A stretch of 64,000 nt of DNA from Geobacillus sp. 46C-IIa (GTDB lineage: Bacteria; Bacillota; Bacilli; Bacillales; Anoxybacillaceae), in the NCBI RefSeq assembly GCF_014679505.1, contig NZ_CP061474.1, forward strand, positions 310,001-374,000, written 5' to 3'. The notes beneath the pieces are model-generated. The model saw only the letters and a program-made list of their open reading frames with translations, searched no databases and had not been told where the DNA came from. Below, in pieces: positions 1 through 7,623 of this stretch (positions are counted from its first letter, which is position 1; each line of letters starts with the position of its first letter). Made by a program: the position numbers and the translations under genes.

Positions 1-186
1 AGCCTGCCTGTCGGCAACGGAACGCTCAAGATAAGGCGTCAATTGTTCATGGGCTTGCCTTATGGCTCGAACCGGATTCGCATCGAGTTTTACAAGCTAG
101 TTAATGGGAAAATGCAAGACGTTGGCATTGGGTACTGGGGAGTTGTCGAACTCATTCAATGGCAGGAAGGGAAGTCCAAGCCATGA
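1..186 (+). CDS. Phage tail protein, C-terminal end (partial)
   Basis: Open frame from the first base of the window to TGA at 184-186; only the last 61 residues are visible. The C-terminus contains beta-prone segments such as GIGYWGVVELIQW. The stop overlaps the start of the next gene in an ATGA arrangement, so the two are translationally coupled and belong to one tail operon. Position just before a tail-associated glycosidase suggests a distal-tail or tail-fibre module, but no family can be named from this fragment. Confidence 0.6.
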   Translation, partial: SLPVGNGTLKIRRQLFMGLPYGSNRIRIEFYKLVNGKMQDVGIGYWGVVELIQWQEGKSKP

Positions 187-3074
187 TAAAGCTGTTATCT
201 TGGTCGCTAAATGAGCCGTCAAACGCTGAATTTGAGCAATACGCGAGAGAAGTCTCAACAGGCTTATGGGAAATCATTGACCCGAACGCTTGGAAGAATT
301 GGGGCGGCGATCAGCGCAACTTTTGGTACGCGTTTTTAGAACATCACGACAAAATACATGCGTTTGGTCTTCACGATTTCGGTGTATTAGCGGACGGTTC
401 GATTTATCATTACAAGGCCGGAGAAGCGTATCCAGTCTTGACCGATGACGAGAGCGGCATTCGCTATTGGATGAGAGATTCGTTGCGATTTTTGGTGGAT
501 CACTACCCGAGTATCAAGTGGTCGTTACAAATGGTTTGTTTTAATGAAAGTCGGGTAGAGCCGATGTTAGATAACGTGAACAATGCACAAGACACGTTCA
601 TCCGACAACTGCGGAAAATCGCCGAACTCTACATGAACCGTTTCCCGAACCGCATCAAAGGGATTGAGATGGACTTTGAAAAAAGTTCGTCTCGAAGTCG
701 CTCATATCAAGAAGCGGAAAAGTATCGCGATTTGCTTGTAAGGGTGAAAAACGAGGTTTGTATTCCGTTAGGGCTGGAATTGCGCGTGAACCTTCATGCG
801 ATGACGGGCGATTTTGAGCCGTATTGGTATCAATGGACAGACTATCGAACCGTTGCTAGCGGAAGGGATTTGAACGGAAATCAGGCTATCGACGAGTTTC
901 AAATCATGTCCTATGATTTCTCGTCGGGCAATACTGCGCCTGGAGCATCTACCCCATTATGGTGGCTCGAACAGGTGTTAGATCATGTCCAAAATGTACT
1001 GCAACCAGAGAAGGTGTATGTCGGAACAGCCGCATATGGACGCCGTTGGCAGTTGAATGAGAAGCGGACAGGGACAATCGTCAGATATTGGCAAATTATA
1101 CAATGGCAAAACGGATTGTTCAAGCATAACGCTGGCAGTAGAAACGAGAATGACGAATTTGTTTGGTATAATCAATCGTTCATTCCATATGCCGGATTCC
1201 ATGATGAAGAATCATCCTACGAAAAGACGTATTTGCATGTGTATGACCGATTTGCGGTGCAGTTCGCAACGTTAAAGACGTTTAACGATCAAACCGTGAT
1301 TTTCCGTGATACGTACAACGGACAGGACTACATCACAAGCTATTCGAAGCACCAAAGAGCGAAGTTCACGGGCATCAAGAAAATATTGAACGATGTGACG
1401 AGCCGGATGGGGAACACGCGAACAGGCACGACTTGGACGCCGCGTGATACACTGTCCGGCTATACATTTTACGGCTATTCAGCGCATTCGGCGGTCTACA
1501 ACTACAACAAAGACCTGAACACATGCGAACCGGCAGAAGGAAACGAAGGGCAGGACGGGCGCTTGTACTACTCATTCACCCTGCCAGAAGCGGGAAGCTA
1601 TCGACTGATCGCCGTTGTCTATTTCCCGTATTTAAACCCGCGGATTCCTATTAGCGTGAACGGACAGGGCTTTGTCATCGGGGAAAAAGGAAATCAGCCC
1701 GAATGGTATCCGTTTTACGTCAATCCCGACAGGCATTTCTACGACTGCGGTGTTTTTTCGTTTGGCACTTCAAACACGATTGAGGTTGGCATATGCGAAG
1801 ACGATGCGCAAATTCTAGGGTTTATCGTTTGCGAGGCGTTTGAGCATGGCATGTCGGGCGGGGAAGTCGAGTATCGCGTCAATTTGCAGCCGACGTGGAA
1901 ACGGGGAGAAGTGACAAACGGGATCGTTTCAAAAGTGCAGGCCTCCTTTCCGGCGAACATGACGATCACAGGCGAACTATTGCGCCGCCCTCCACGTCCG
2001 GCAATCATTTGGGAAGACCTGTTCGGACCACATGTCCGAAGCGGCATTACTGACTTGGCAAAGACGAGATACTACCTGCATGTCGATCCAAATTACATTC
2101 CGCCGGGCTCTAACCCCGACCCCGATTTACAACGATGTGTCGGCACTCCAGTGAGCAGGGGATACTCATTTGGAGCATGGCGCCCCTATGCGGCGACAAG
2201 CACCGAGGAAGCGCACGTATTCGCCGATACAAGGACACAGTCTATGCAATTGATCGTCAACCGCCAATACGAGATGAACGCCCATATCGAAGCGGATTTG
2301 CGCGCTGACGTGAACGATAGAAACGCTGTGTACGGCATTCGCTTTTGCGCCGATCAAGCCGGACAAATTGGGCGAGGTTATGTCTTTGTTGCTGACCATC
2401 GAGCCGGGCGGTTCTATTTGAAATACGAGAGCGGAGGAAGTTCCCAAGTGCTAGCGTCCGCACCTCTCACGTTGACGCTTGGACAACGCTACACATTCAA
2501 AGTTCGAGTGCACGGCAATCATATCAAGTGCATGGTCGGGAACACGGAAGTCATCGACTATCCGAGTACACAAACGTTTCCGGCGCCGCCAAACAAGGGA
2601 GCGCACGGTGTATATGCGAGTGGTTGTCGCGTGAAGTGCTATCGACTGCAAATCGCCACAAATGATCGGTATGAGCCGATGGAGAAGGTAGCAGCGATCA
2701 TCGACGGCGTGGAACATGTTGCACTTGAAGAAACGCGGCCGTACAGCTATGACGAGCTAGGCTATCTTGTATATTCGGGCTTTGACCCCGATGAAGGGTT
2801 AGGCATTAAGATTTCCAATGACTACGAAAACCTCCCGATTGTAACCGTGCCGTCTTGGCAAGGGGAGAAAACCATCCGCATCCGTATGGCGGACGCAGGT
2901 GTATGGCTGCGCAATTTCTATGTCGGCGATTCGGAAGGCTATTCGATTGCGTGGAACGGCGACCTTGAAAGTTTCATCAAAGCTGCCGAATACACAATGC
3001 GATACGGTTGTAAAGGTGTGGCGATGTGGACAATCGGGCAAGAAGACCCGCGGATATTCACTTATATCCCATGA
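183..3074 (+). CDS. Phage tail protein with split GH18-type glycosidase domain
   Basis: 963 residues, starting at ATG 183 (overlapping the upstream stop; preferred over ATG 159). The N-terminal ~390 residues look like a glycoside hydrolase family 18 TIM barrel: KGIEMDFEK near residue 160 corresponds to the DxxDxDxE catalytic loop with the terminal Glu kept, followed by QIMSYDFS and KVYVGTAAYGRRW strands typical of the family. The last ~40 residues (GCKGVAMWTIGQEDPR) are the closing GH18 strand. Between them lie about 450 residues with beta-rich, LamG- or carbohydrate-binding-like character (around residues 400-850). Probably a virion-associated enzyme that digests or binds cell-wall or surface glycan during adsorption. 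It sits in the tail operon and is followed by the lysis genes. The family call is good; the substrate is unknown. Confidence 0.8.
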   Translation: MIKLLSWSLNEPSNAEFEQYAREVSTGLWEIIDPNAWKNWGGDQRNFWYAFLEHHDKIHAFGLHDFGVLADGSIYHYKAGEAYPVLTDDESGIRYWMRDSLRFLVDHYPSIKWSLQMVCFNESRVEPMLDNVNNAQDTFIRQLRKIAELYMNRFPNRIKGIEMDFEKSSSRSRSYQEAEKYRDLLVRVKNEVCIPLGLELRVNLHAMTGDFEPYWYQWTDYRTVASGRDLNGNQAIDEFQIMSYDFSSGNTAPGASTPLWWLEQVLDHVQNVLQPEKVYVGTAAYGRRWQLNEKRTGTIVRYWQIIQWQNGLFKHNAGSRNENDEFVWYNQSFIPYAGFHDEESSYEKTYLHVYDRFAVQFATLKTFNDQTVIFRDTYNGQDYITSYSKHQRAKFTGIKKILNDVTSRMGNTRTGTTWTPRDTLSGYTFYGYSAHSAVYNYNKDLNTCEPAEGNEGQDGRLYYSFTLPEAGSYRLIAVVYFPYLNPRIPISVNGQGFVIGEKGNQPEWYPFYVNPDRHFYDCGVFSFGTSNTIEVGICEDDAQILGFIVCEAFEHGMSGGEVEYRVNLQPTWKRGEVTNGIVSKVQASFPANMTITGELLRRPPRPAIIWEDLFGPHVRSGITDLAKTRYYLHVDPNYIPPGSNPDPDLQRCVGTPVSRGYSFGAWRPYAATSTEEAHVFADTRTQSMQLIVNRQYEMNAHIEADLRADVNDRNAVYGIRFCADQAGQIGRGYVFVADHRAGRFYLKYESGGSSQVLASAPLTLTLGQRYTFKVRVHGNHIKCMVGNTEVIDYPSTQTFPAPPNKGAHGVYASGCRVKCYRLQIATNDRYEPMEKVAAIIDGVEHVALEETRPYSYDELGYLVYSGFDPDEGLGIKISNDYENLPIVTVPSWQGEKTIRIRMADAGVWLRNFYVGDSEGYSIAWNGDLESFIKAAEYTMRYGCKGVAMWTIGQEDPRIFTYIP

Positions 3075-3088
3075 AAGGAGGTGAAGTC

Positions 3089-3439
3089 ATGGGCATTTCA
3101 CATGACGGAAACGGGGTGACAATTACACTGCGAGAGATTTATGACTCGCTAAATGGGGTGTCGTCGTCATTGGACAGACTGGAACAACGAATTATTCGTT
3201 TGGAGGAAAAAACGTCCATGGCCAGTGAAGCTGATGAGCGAAGCCGGAACGCCTTGAAAAAGGCGGAGGAGGCGTTTCAAAAAGCAAGCGAAGCGCTTGT
3301 CCTGATCCAAGAAAAAGAGGCTGAGAAAAAAGAATTCAAGAAAATGTGGTTTAGCGCGATCCTAACAGCTATCACTCCTTGGCTGTTAGGTTTTTTATTC
3401 GCGCTTATTTATCTTGTCCAGAAAGGAGGTGAGTTGTGA
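3089..3439 (+). CDS. XhlA-like phage lysis/holin-associated protein
   Basis: 116 residues from ATG 3089, preceded by a near-perfect ribosome binding site (AAAGGAGGTG at 3074-3083). An upstream in-frame ATG at 3026 lies inside the preceding gene and is rejected. Residues ~15-80 form an acidic/basic heptad-rich coiled coil (REIYDSLNGVSSSLDRLEQRI...) and residues ~90-112 a single transmembrane helix (AILTAITPWLLGFLFALIYLV). This build matches the haemolysin XhlA family that works with a holin and an amidase in PBSX-type prophages. Its TGA shares one base with the next ATG, tying it to the holin. Confidence 0.75.
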   Translation: MGISHDGNGVTITLREIYDSLNGVSSSLDRLEQRIIRLEEKTSMASEADERSRNALKKAEEAFQKASEALVLIQEKEAEKKEFKKMWFSAILTAITPWLLGFLFALIYLVQKGGEL

Positions 3440-3624
3440 TGAAGGATTGGAAGAAAATCATCGGGTATTTCATCCCGATTGTCGCGCTTGTGATTGCGAA
3501 CATCGCGAAGGTCGATGATCCAGAGCAAATCGAAGGGGCGCTTGAAATCATCGTTTCTGGCGTTTTTGGTTTGTTGGCGGCGATTGGCGTATACCAAAGC
3601 CATGACAAAAGTGACGAAAAATAA
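3439..3624 (+). CDS. Phage holin
   Basis: 61 residues from ATG 3439; AAAGGAGGTG at 3422-3431 gives a 7-base spacing to this ATG and only 4 to the alternative GTG at 3436. Two predicted membrane helices (residues ~8-24 and ~36-52) with a short acidic loop (KVDDPEQIEG) and a charged tail SHDKSDEK, the usual layout of small holins that form the hole letting the lysin reach the wall. Coupled by a TGATG overlap to the XhlA-like gene. The lysin itself follows at 4689, unusually separated from the holin by two other genes. Confidence 0.75.
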   Translation: MKDWKKIIGYFIPIVALVIANIAKVDDPEQIEGALEIIVSGVFGLLAAIGVYQSHDKSDEK

Positions 3625-3644
3625 GTGAAAAATGGAGGGGTACT

Positions 3645-4004
3645 ATGCCTTGCAGTGAAATGCCCAAACCGATGGTTGTATGTACTGATGCTAGCTATTA
3701 TACTGAAAAAGCTACTTCGATTGATGTAACAGCTTATTACAGTGGTGGGGGAATCGGAGATCCGAACAGCGACGGATTTATCGCGCCAACTTGGGATTAT
3801 GTCATGGCGCTTGAAATCTATGATGGTTATTGGAAGGCTGTTGAATTGCAAACAGGATATTTTAGGCATCAAACGCCAGTTAAAAAGTTCTATCTAGCTG
3901 GAAAGAAAGAAGGACGATACAGAGTCCGTATGTACTATCAAGCCAGAGAAAATGAAGAATATACAGGGGTGATAACAACATATTCTTTCATGGTGTATCG
4001 CTGA
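3645..4004 (+). CDS. Hypothetical phage protein, soluble beta-rich
   Basis: 119 residues, ATG 3645 with GGAGGGG at 3633-3639. No signal peptide or membrane segment. The sequence is aromatic-rich (many Tyr) and alternates hydrophobic residues as in a beta-sandwich (WDYVMALEIYDGYWKAVELQTGY, cut here for length). Lies inside the lysis module between holin and lysin, so it may be a virion decoration or a moron protein. I do not recognise a family. Confidence 0.6.
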   Translation: MPCSEMPKPMVVCTDASYYTEKATSIDVTAYYSGGGIGDPNSDGFIAPTWDYVMALEIYDGYWKAVELQTGYFRHQTPVKKFYLAGKKEGRYRVRMYYQARENEEYTGVITTYSFMVYR

Positions 4005-4007
4005 TTA

Positions 4008-4047
4008 TCAAATGAAGGGGCGTATGAATTGGCGCTCCTTCATTTGA
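4008..4047 (+). terminator. Strong 15-bp hairpin after hypothetical phage gene
   Basis: Left arm 4008-4022 and right arm 4033-4047 are complementary over 15 pairs (one G-U), with a 10-base loop. It begins four bases after the upstream stop. There is no U-run behind it, so it may be an mRNA-stabilising or processing hairpin rather than a true intrinsic terminator. Confidence 0.55.
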
Positions 4048-4109
4048 AAGGAGTTGAAAAATTGGTTAAAATGGTAACGACACAATAAGGCCAAGGGGGA
4101 GGGTTTGAG

Positions 4110-4616
4110 TTGGGCAAATGGATCTCTGGAGCAGTCGCTGTTGTTTTATTAGGGATCGGTTTTTTTGTCCTAATGAGTGAAAAAGATGACGCCAAACCTG
4201 TAAGGGCACAGCAACAATCAGAGCAGGAACAAAAAGAATGGCTGGTTGTCGGAGTTGATCCAAACAATTCTCCAGAATATAAATCGAACGCAGAACTTTA
4301 CTTCGCGCACCTTAACTCAGCTATTTTCGTGGACAAAGCAAACGTGAATAATGGGGGAACGAGTTTAACGAACGAGGATTATAGAGGAATTCTAAAAGAA
4401 CTAAAGGGAAATTTAGACAGAATCAAATATAACGGAGAAGAAAAAAAGGATGAGCTAGAAAAAGCAAAAGAATTGGTGAATCAAGCGATTCAGAACGACG
4501 CGAAAAAAGGTGATAAAATTTTTGACGAGATTCACGAAGTTATTCACGACTTAGATTTACATTTCAACAAAACTCACTTTGCCGATGAAAAGCTAACCGA
4601 GAAAGCTGACAATTAA
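4110..4616 (+). CDS. Exported helical protein with HDLD motif, phage-borne
   Basis: 168 residues starting at TTG 4110, chosen because AAGGGGGAGGG (4093-4103) precedes it. Residues ~5-22 form a signal anchor (SGAVAVVLLGIGFFVLM). The rest is charged and mostly helical, ending with a segment IHEVIHDLDLHFNKTHF. A near-identical motif (THRILHDLDVELN) occurs near the C-terminus of the lipoprotein at 5472-6242, so the two are probably distant paralogues that flank the lysin gene. Function unknown; an exported phage protein expressed from a lysogen could act in superinfection exclusion, but this is only a guess. Confidence 0.6.
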   Translation: MGKWISGAVAVVLLGIGFFVLMSEKDDAKPVRAQQQSEQEQKEWLVVGVDPNNSPEYKSNAELYFAHLNSAIFVDKANVNNGGTSLTNEDYRGILKELKGNLDRIKYNGEEKKDELEKAKELVNQAIQNDAKKGDKIFDEIHEVIHDLDLHFNKTHFADEKLTEKADN

Positions 4617-4629
4617 CCAAGAACGAATG

Positions 4630-4653
4630 ACGCCTGTAAAGGGGCGTTTTTTT
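4630..4653 (+). terminator. Short Rho-independent terminator
   Basis: ACGCC (4630-4634) pairs with GGCGT (4643-4647) and is followed by TTTTTTT. Stem is only 5 bp, so termination is probably partial. Confidence 0.55.
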
Positions 4654-4688
4654 ATTTGCTTTTACTACAAACCAAAGGAGGAATTGAC

Positions 4689-5405
4689 ATGGCTGACTTC
4701 ATTCAAGTCATCGACCCAGGCCATGGCGGCCACGATCCGGGTGCGGTGGCGAATGGGCTTCGTGAGAAAGATTTGACGCTGAAAATCGCGCTCTATACGA
4801 GAGACTACATTCATGAGCTATACGAAGGTGTCAAGGTCTATCTCACTCGTGACAAAGATGTGTTTGTCAGCTTGAGCGAACGCGCTGATTTTGCCAATCG
4901 CTTAGGAGCAGACCATTTTTGTAGTATTCACATCAACGCAGGTGGCGGAGAGGGATTCGAGTCGTACATTTATAACGGCTCGTATCCGAGCAAGCCGAAA
5001 ACGCAGGCATTGAGAAACGTTTTACACGATACCATTGTTGCCGAAACGAAATTTGTTAATCGCGGGAAGAAAGAGGCAAACCTTGCCGTTCTCCGCGAGA
5101 CGAAGATGCCTGCCGTTCTGACCGAGAATGGGTTTATTGACAATAAGGATGATGCCGATTTTCTGAAGTCGGATGACAATCTGCGGAAGATCGCACTGGC
5201 GCATGCACACGGGCTGGCCAAAGCTCATGGGTGGAGAGCGAAGCCCACGTCAGAGGCAAAGCCTGCACCGAAGCCGTCGGACGGTGGGAAGGTATTCTAC
5301 CGCGTGGTGGCAGGCAGTTTCGCGGATCGGGAAAATGCTGAAAAACGAGTAAGGGAGTTGAAAGAAAAAGGGCTTGATTCCTTTATTGATGTATACAGAG
5401 CCTAA
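4689..5405 (+). CDS. N-acetylmuramoyl-L-alanine amidase (Amidase_3) with SPOR domain, phage endolysin
   Basis: 238 residues from ATG 4689 (AAAGGAGGAATT just upstream; in-frame codons from 4656 are rejected). Residues ~3-180 form the zinc amidase fold: DPGHGGHDPGA with the first zinc His, SIHINA with the second, and LTENGFIDN with the catalytic Glu. It cleaves the bond between N-acetylmuramic acid and L-alanine in peptidoglycan. After a Pro/Lys linker (KPTSEAKPAPKPS) residues ~200-238 form a SPOR-type wall-binding repeat (FYRVVAGSFADRENAEKRV), as in CwlC/CwlV-type Bacillus lysins. No signal peptide, so export to the wall depends on the holin upstream. Confidence 0.9.
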   Translation: MADFIQVIDPGHGGHDPGAVANGLREKDLTLKIALYTRDYIHELYEGVKVYLTRDKDVFVSLSERADFANRLGADHFCSIHINAGGGEGFESYIYNGSYPSKPKTQALRNVLHDTIVAETKFVNRGKKEANLAVLRETKMPAVLTENGFIDNKDDADFLKSDDNLRKIALAHAHGLAKAHGWRAKPTSEAKPAPKPSDGGKVFYRVVAGSFADRENAEKRVRELKEKGLDSFIDVYRA

Positions 5406-5433
5406 CTACTTTCAAACGGAAAGGAGGTGATTT

Positions 5434-5475
5434 ATGATAAAGGTAAATACCAAATCTAGGAGGTTTTACAAATGA
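5434..5475 (+). CDS. 13-codon leader peptide coupled to lipoprotein gene
   Basis: ATG 5434 follows a perfect AAAGGAGGTGA (5420-5430) and the frame encodes MIKVNTKSRRFYK, ending at TGA 5473-5475. That stop overlaps the ATG of the lipoprotein (ATGA at 5472-5475), and the leader contains within its own codons the ribosome binding site (TAGGAGG) of the downstream gene. This is the geometry of a translationally coupled or attenuating leader. It could also be a chance reading frame behind a strong Shine-Dalgarno sequence. Confidence 0.45.
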   Translation: MIKVNTKSRRFYK

Positions 5476-6242
5476 AACTGTACAAACCGATGATTGGTAT
5501 GTTGGTCGCTGTCTTGTTGTCGGGGTGCTCTGATTCTCCGGAAAAAGAGTCGAAAGAACCAGACAAGCCTAAGGCAGAACAGACAGAACAAGAGCGAAAC
5601 ACGAAGCAGGATAGCCAAAGAGAAGAACAGAGCAAGGAGAAGGGGACTCGAAACGAAGAACAAAGCTCCAAACAGGAAGATAGGTCAGAGAACCAACAAT
5701 CAAAAAATGCTGAGTACGAAGCTATTCGGTCATACGTTGGGCAAAAAGTGAACTGGAAGCCGGGTGTGAAAGAGAGCATTCAAAAGTTTGTCCGAGACCA
5801 CCATCAATTTTATGAGGACACGCTAACCTACGGGAGAATCAAGAATGTCAATTGGGAGCAACAAAAGAAGCACGCTGATGCCTTGATTAAGGAAGCAAAA
5901 GCAATCATCCCCGAAATCACGGAACAGATCAAAACCATGGAACAGAACAACTTGCTGGATATAGTATCTATTGATGACGATCCGAGAGATTTGAAATTGG
6001 ATTTTGAAGTTCTCGAGGTTGTTCTCGAAATTGCAACAAGCCAAAAAGATACAACCGGCCTGGTGTATACACATCGGATTTTGCACGACTTGGATGTTGA
6101 ATTGAACGGGACGAAGACGCACAAATTCGGGATGAGTTCATACTATCATGGTGGTGAGAATCGTCCAGAACTATGGAAATATATCGAAAAAAACGGAAGA
6201 GAGCGCCCACTTTCTTGGAATGAACAAAAAAGCAAGAGGTGA
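5472..6242 (+). CDS. Phage-borne lipoprotein with HDLD motif
   Basis: 256 residues. Signal peptide with lipobox LLSGC (Cys ~19), then about 60 residues of Glu/Lys/Gln-rich linker, then a helical domain of ~170 residues. Near the C-terminus is THRILHDLDVELNG, shared with the exported protein at 4110. The domain may be membrane-anchored on the outside of the host cell. Lies directly after the lysin and behind a 13-codon leader. Such lipoproteins at prophage ends often alter the host surface (for example superinfection exclusion), but no family was recognised. Confidence 0.65.
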   Translation: MKLYKPMIGMLVAVLLSGCSDSPEKESKEPDKPKAEQTEQERNTKQDSQREEQSKEKGTRNEEQSSKQEDRSENQQSKNAEYEAIRSYVGQKVNWKPGVKESIQKFVRDHHQFYEDTLTYGRIKNVNWEQQKKHADALIKEAKAIIPEITEQIKTMEQNNLLDIVSIDDDPRDLKLDFEVLEVVLEIATSQKDTTGLVYTHRILHDLDVELNGTKTHKFGMSSYYHGGENRPELWKYIEKNGRERPLSWNEQKSKR

Positions 6243-6248
6243 TAGGGA

Positions 6249-6788
6249 ATGAATATCGTTGCAATCAATATGTCTGGAAAGCAACTGCCGGTCTATGATA
6301 TGGATCTAAACCGAATCGGAACTATTTATCCTTACGAACTTTTTGGCTTGAATTATAGAGCAGGAGGGGATGGCTATGCTTTCTTCATTGTATTCCGCAA
6401 TTCGAGCGGAATTCTAATAAGAGATGGGATGTTGATTGAGCCACCGGCAGGCGCGTTGGAAAATGCGTATAAATCGAAGTATCGTTATGGAACAGTAACC
6501 ATTGGGGGAAGAACATATTCTACGTTCAAAATGAAGAGAACAGAGAATTTATATTCAGTGTCAGGACGGAAGATTGGTCAAGTTGCGGCTGGTCAATATG
6601 TAGCCACTGTTGATGACCCTAGCTCTGGCGATACAAACCCGCATTGGTTGCAAGTTTATTATGCTCGTGGTACTGACGGACGTTGGGACTCTCTTGCTGC
6701 GGATGGAGCTAGCTATGGATTTGTAAATATCGGCCTTGAAGATGGATCGATGTATAACACCGTTTCTTGCGATGGCTTGTGGGTGTAA
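6249..6788 (+). CDS. Hypothetical phage protein, beta-rich
   Basis: 179 residues from ATG 6249, seven bases behind the lipoprotein stop with RBS AGGTGATAGGG. No signal or membrane helix. Two parts: an N-terminal ~85 residues (AINMSGKQLPVYDMDLNRIG) and a C-terminal ~90 residues beginning YRYGTVTIGGRTY, containing SVSGRKIGQVAAGQYV that resembles an SH3-like or wall-binding repeat. Last gene of the late operon, followed by a terminator. Could be a wall-binding or fibre accessory protein; unassigned. Confidence 0.55.
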   Translation: MNIVAINMSGKQLPVYDMDLNRIGTIYPYELFGLNYRAGGDGYAFFIVFRNSSGILIRDGMLIEPPAGALENAYKSKYRYGTVTIGGRTYSTFKMKRTENLYSVSGRKIGQVAAGQYVATVDDPSSGDTNPHWLQVYYARGTDGRWDSLAADGASYGFVNIGLEDGSMYNTVSCDGLWV

Positions 6789-6858
6789 ATCTATAAACTT
6801 AAAAAAATCAAGGTTTCAAGGAGGATGTTTTGCTTCCTACAAAAGAATAATCATCATA

Positions 6859-6885
6859 AAAATCCCCTTTTTTGGGGATTTTTTT
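6859..6885 (+). terminator. Rho-independent terminator of prophage late operon
   Basis: AAAATCCCC (6859-6867) pairs with GGGGATTTT (6874-6882) across a 6-base loop, followed by a run of T. Ends the lysis/late operon. Confidence 0.85.
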
Positions 6886-6895
6886 GTTATAACTA

Positions 6896-6924
6896 TTGAC
6901 AATTGTAAATAGATAAGGTATTAT
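6896..6924 (+). promoter_or_regulatory. Sigma-A promoter of prophage accessory cassette
   Basis: TTGACA at 6896-6901, 17-base spacer, TATTAT at 6919-6924 (overlapped by a second TATAAT at 6924-6929). It lies directly after the late-operon terminator, so the genes 6951-7585 can be expressed from the lysogen independently of the late operon. Confidence 0.75.
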
Positions 6925-6950
6925 ATAATCGAAAGGAGGTGAACAGCGGT

Positions 6951-7076
6951 GTGGAAGTGGTAAAGGAAATCATTCTTACGCTTGCGGCTCTCGCAACGTT
7001 GATTAAAACCATCCTCGAAATCAACGAAAAAATCGATGCGAAGCGCAAGCGCAAGAAAAAGAAGAAAAAACGATAA
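6951..7076 (+). CDS. 41-aa hydrophobic/polybasic peptide (type I toxin-like or holin-like)
   Basis: GTG 6951 with GAAAGGAGGTG at 6931-6941; encodes 41 residues. Residues ~4-22 are hydrophobic (VKEIILTLAALATLIKTIL) and the last 13 are almost all Lys/Arg (AKRKRKKKKKR). The overlapping GTG at 6949 runs straight into a stop and is excluded. It has its own consensus promoter and is followed by a very stable hairpin at 7083-7116. This build resembles small membrane toxins of type I systems, but no antisense RNA could be proved. It is too short for normal gene callers. Confidence 0.5.
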   Translation: MEVVKEIILTLAALATLIKTILEINEKIDAKRKRKKKKKKR

Positions 7077-7082
7077 ACTAAT

Positions 7083-7116
7083 GAGGGGGTGGGGTTACCG
7101 CCAACCTCACCCTCTC
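7083..7116 (+). terminator. Very stable 14-bp hairpin downstream of small peptide gene
   Basis: Arms 7083-7096 and 7103-7116 pair over 14 positions (two G-U) with a 6-base loop. No U-run follows, so it may be an RNA-stability or antisense-pairing structure rather than a terminator. It argues against translation of the following gene from GTG 7089, which lies in the stem. Confidence 0.55.
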
Positions 7117-7151
7117 AAGAATATTATATCCGTTCTTCCACACAAATTCCA

Positions 7152-7337
7152 ATGAAGAAATGGTTCAAAAAAATCGAAGCGACAGATTGCTTTTTCGCAA
7201 TGTTGTTCCTGTCTTGGTTGAACGAAATTGATTTCCACAACATGACGATTTTAAGATGGATCACGTTGGTGCTTGTTGCAGCTTGGGTGATCATGATCGT
7301 GATCAAATACAAATTGAAATTCGAGGGTGATGAATGA
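7152..7337 (+). CDS. Small two-helix membrane protein
   Basis: Frame open from 7089, but the only sensible start is ATG 7152 (61 residues, MKKWFKKIEATDC), although no clear ribosome binding site precedes it. Two hydrophobic segments (CFFAMLFLSWL and WITLVLVAAWVIMIVI) with a charged C-terminus. Its TGA (7335-7337) overlaps the ATG of the HTH gene. Function unknown; start uncertain. Confidence 0.45.
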   Translation: MKKWFKKIEATDCFFAMLFLSWLNEIDFHNMTILRWITLVLVAAWVIMIVIKYKLKFEGDE

Positions 7338-7585
7338 TGGAATACCACTTGAAGAACCGGGAAGAAGTGGAGTGCTTCATTAAAAATGAAGTCCTCACCA
7401 CTTCCGAAGTGGTTGAAATTCTTGGAGTTACTCGTCAACGGATTAGTCAAATGATTTCCGCTGGCAAGTTGAATCCGATAAAAAAATTACGTGGTGATAG
7501 CTTGTTTTTACGGCGGGATATTGAAGAAAGAAAAAAAGAACTTGAGGCATTGCGTAAGAAATATCGCCCGTATGATGAGAAATAA
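7334..7585 (+). CDS. Excisionase-type helix-turn-helix protein
   Basis: 83 residues (ATG 7334 or 7337; GAGGGTGATG just upstream). Residues ~20-60 (LTTSEVVEILGVTRQRISQMISAGKLNPIKKL) form a winged MerR/excisionase-like HTH, followed by a basic tail. Such proteins act as excisionases or as small regulators. No integrase is in the window; it would lie on the far left side of the prophage. Could also regulate the 6951 cassette promoter. Confidence 0.7.
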   Translation: MMEYHLKNREEVECFIKNEVLTTSEVVEILGVTRQRISQMISAGKLNPIKKLRGDSLFLRRDIEERKKELEALRKKYRPYDEK

Positions 7586-7590
7586 TAGGC

Positions 7591-7623
7591 ATTCCCTTGC
7601 CGTTTGGCAGGGGGATTTTTTTT
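7591..7623 (+). terminator. Rho-independent terminator at prophage right end
   Basis: ATTCCCTTGCC pairs with GGCAGGGGGAT (G-U pairs tolerated) across GTTT, followed by nine T. Closes the accessory cassette. Confidence 0.8.
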
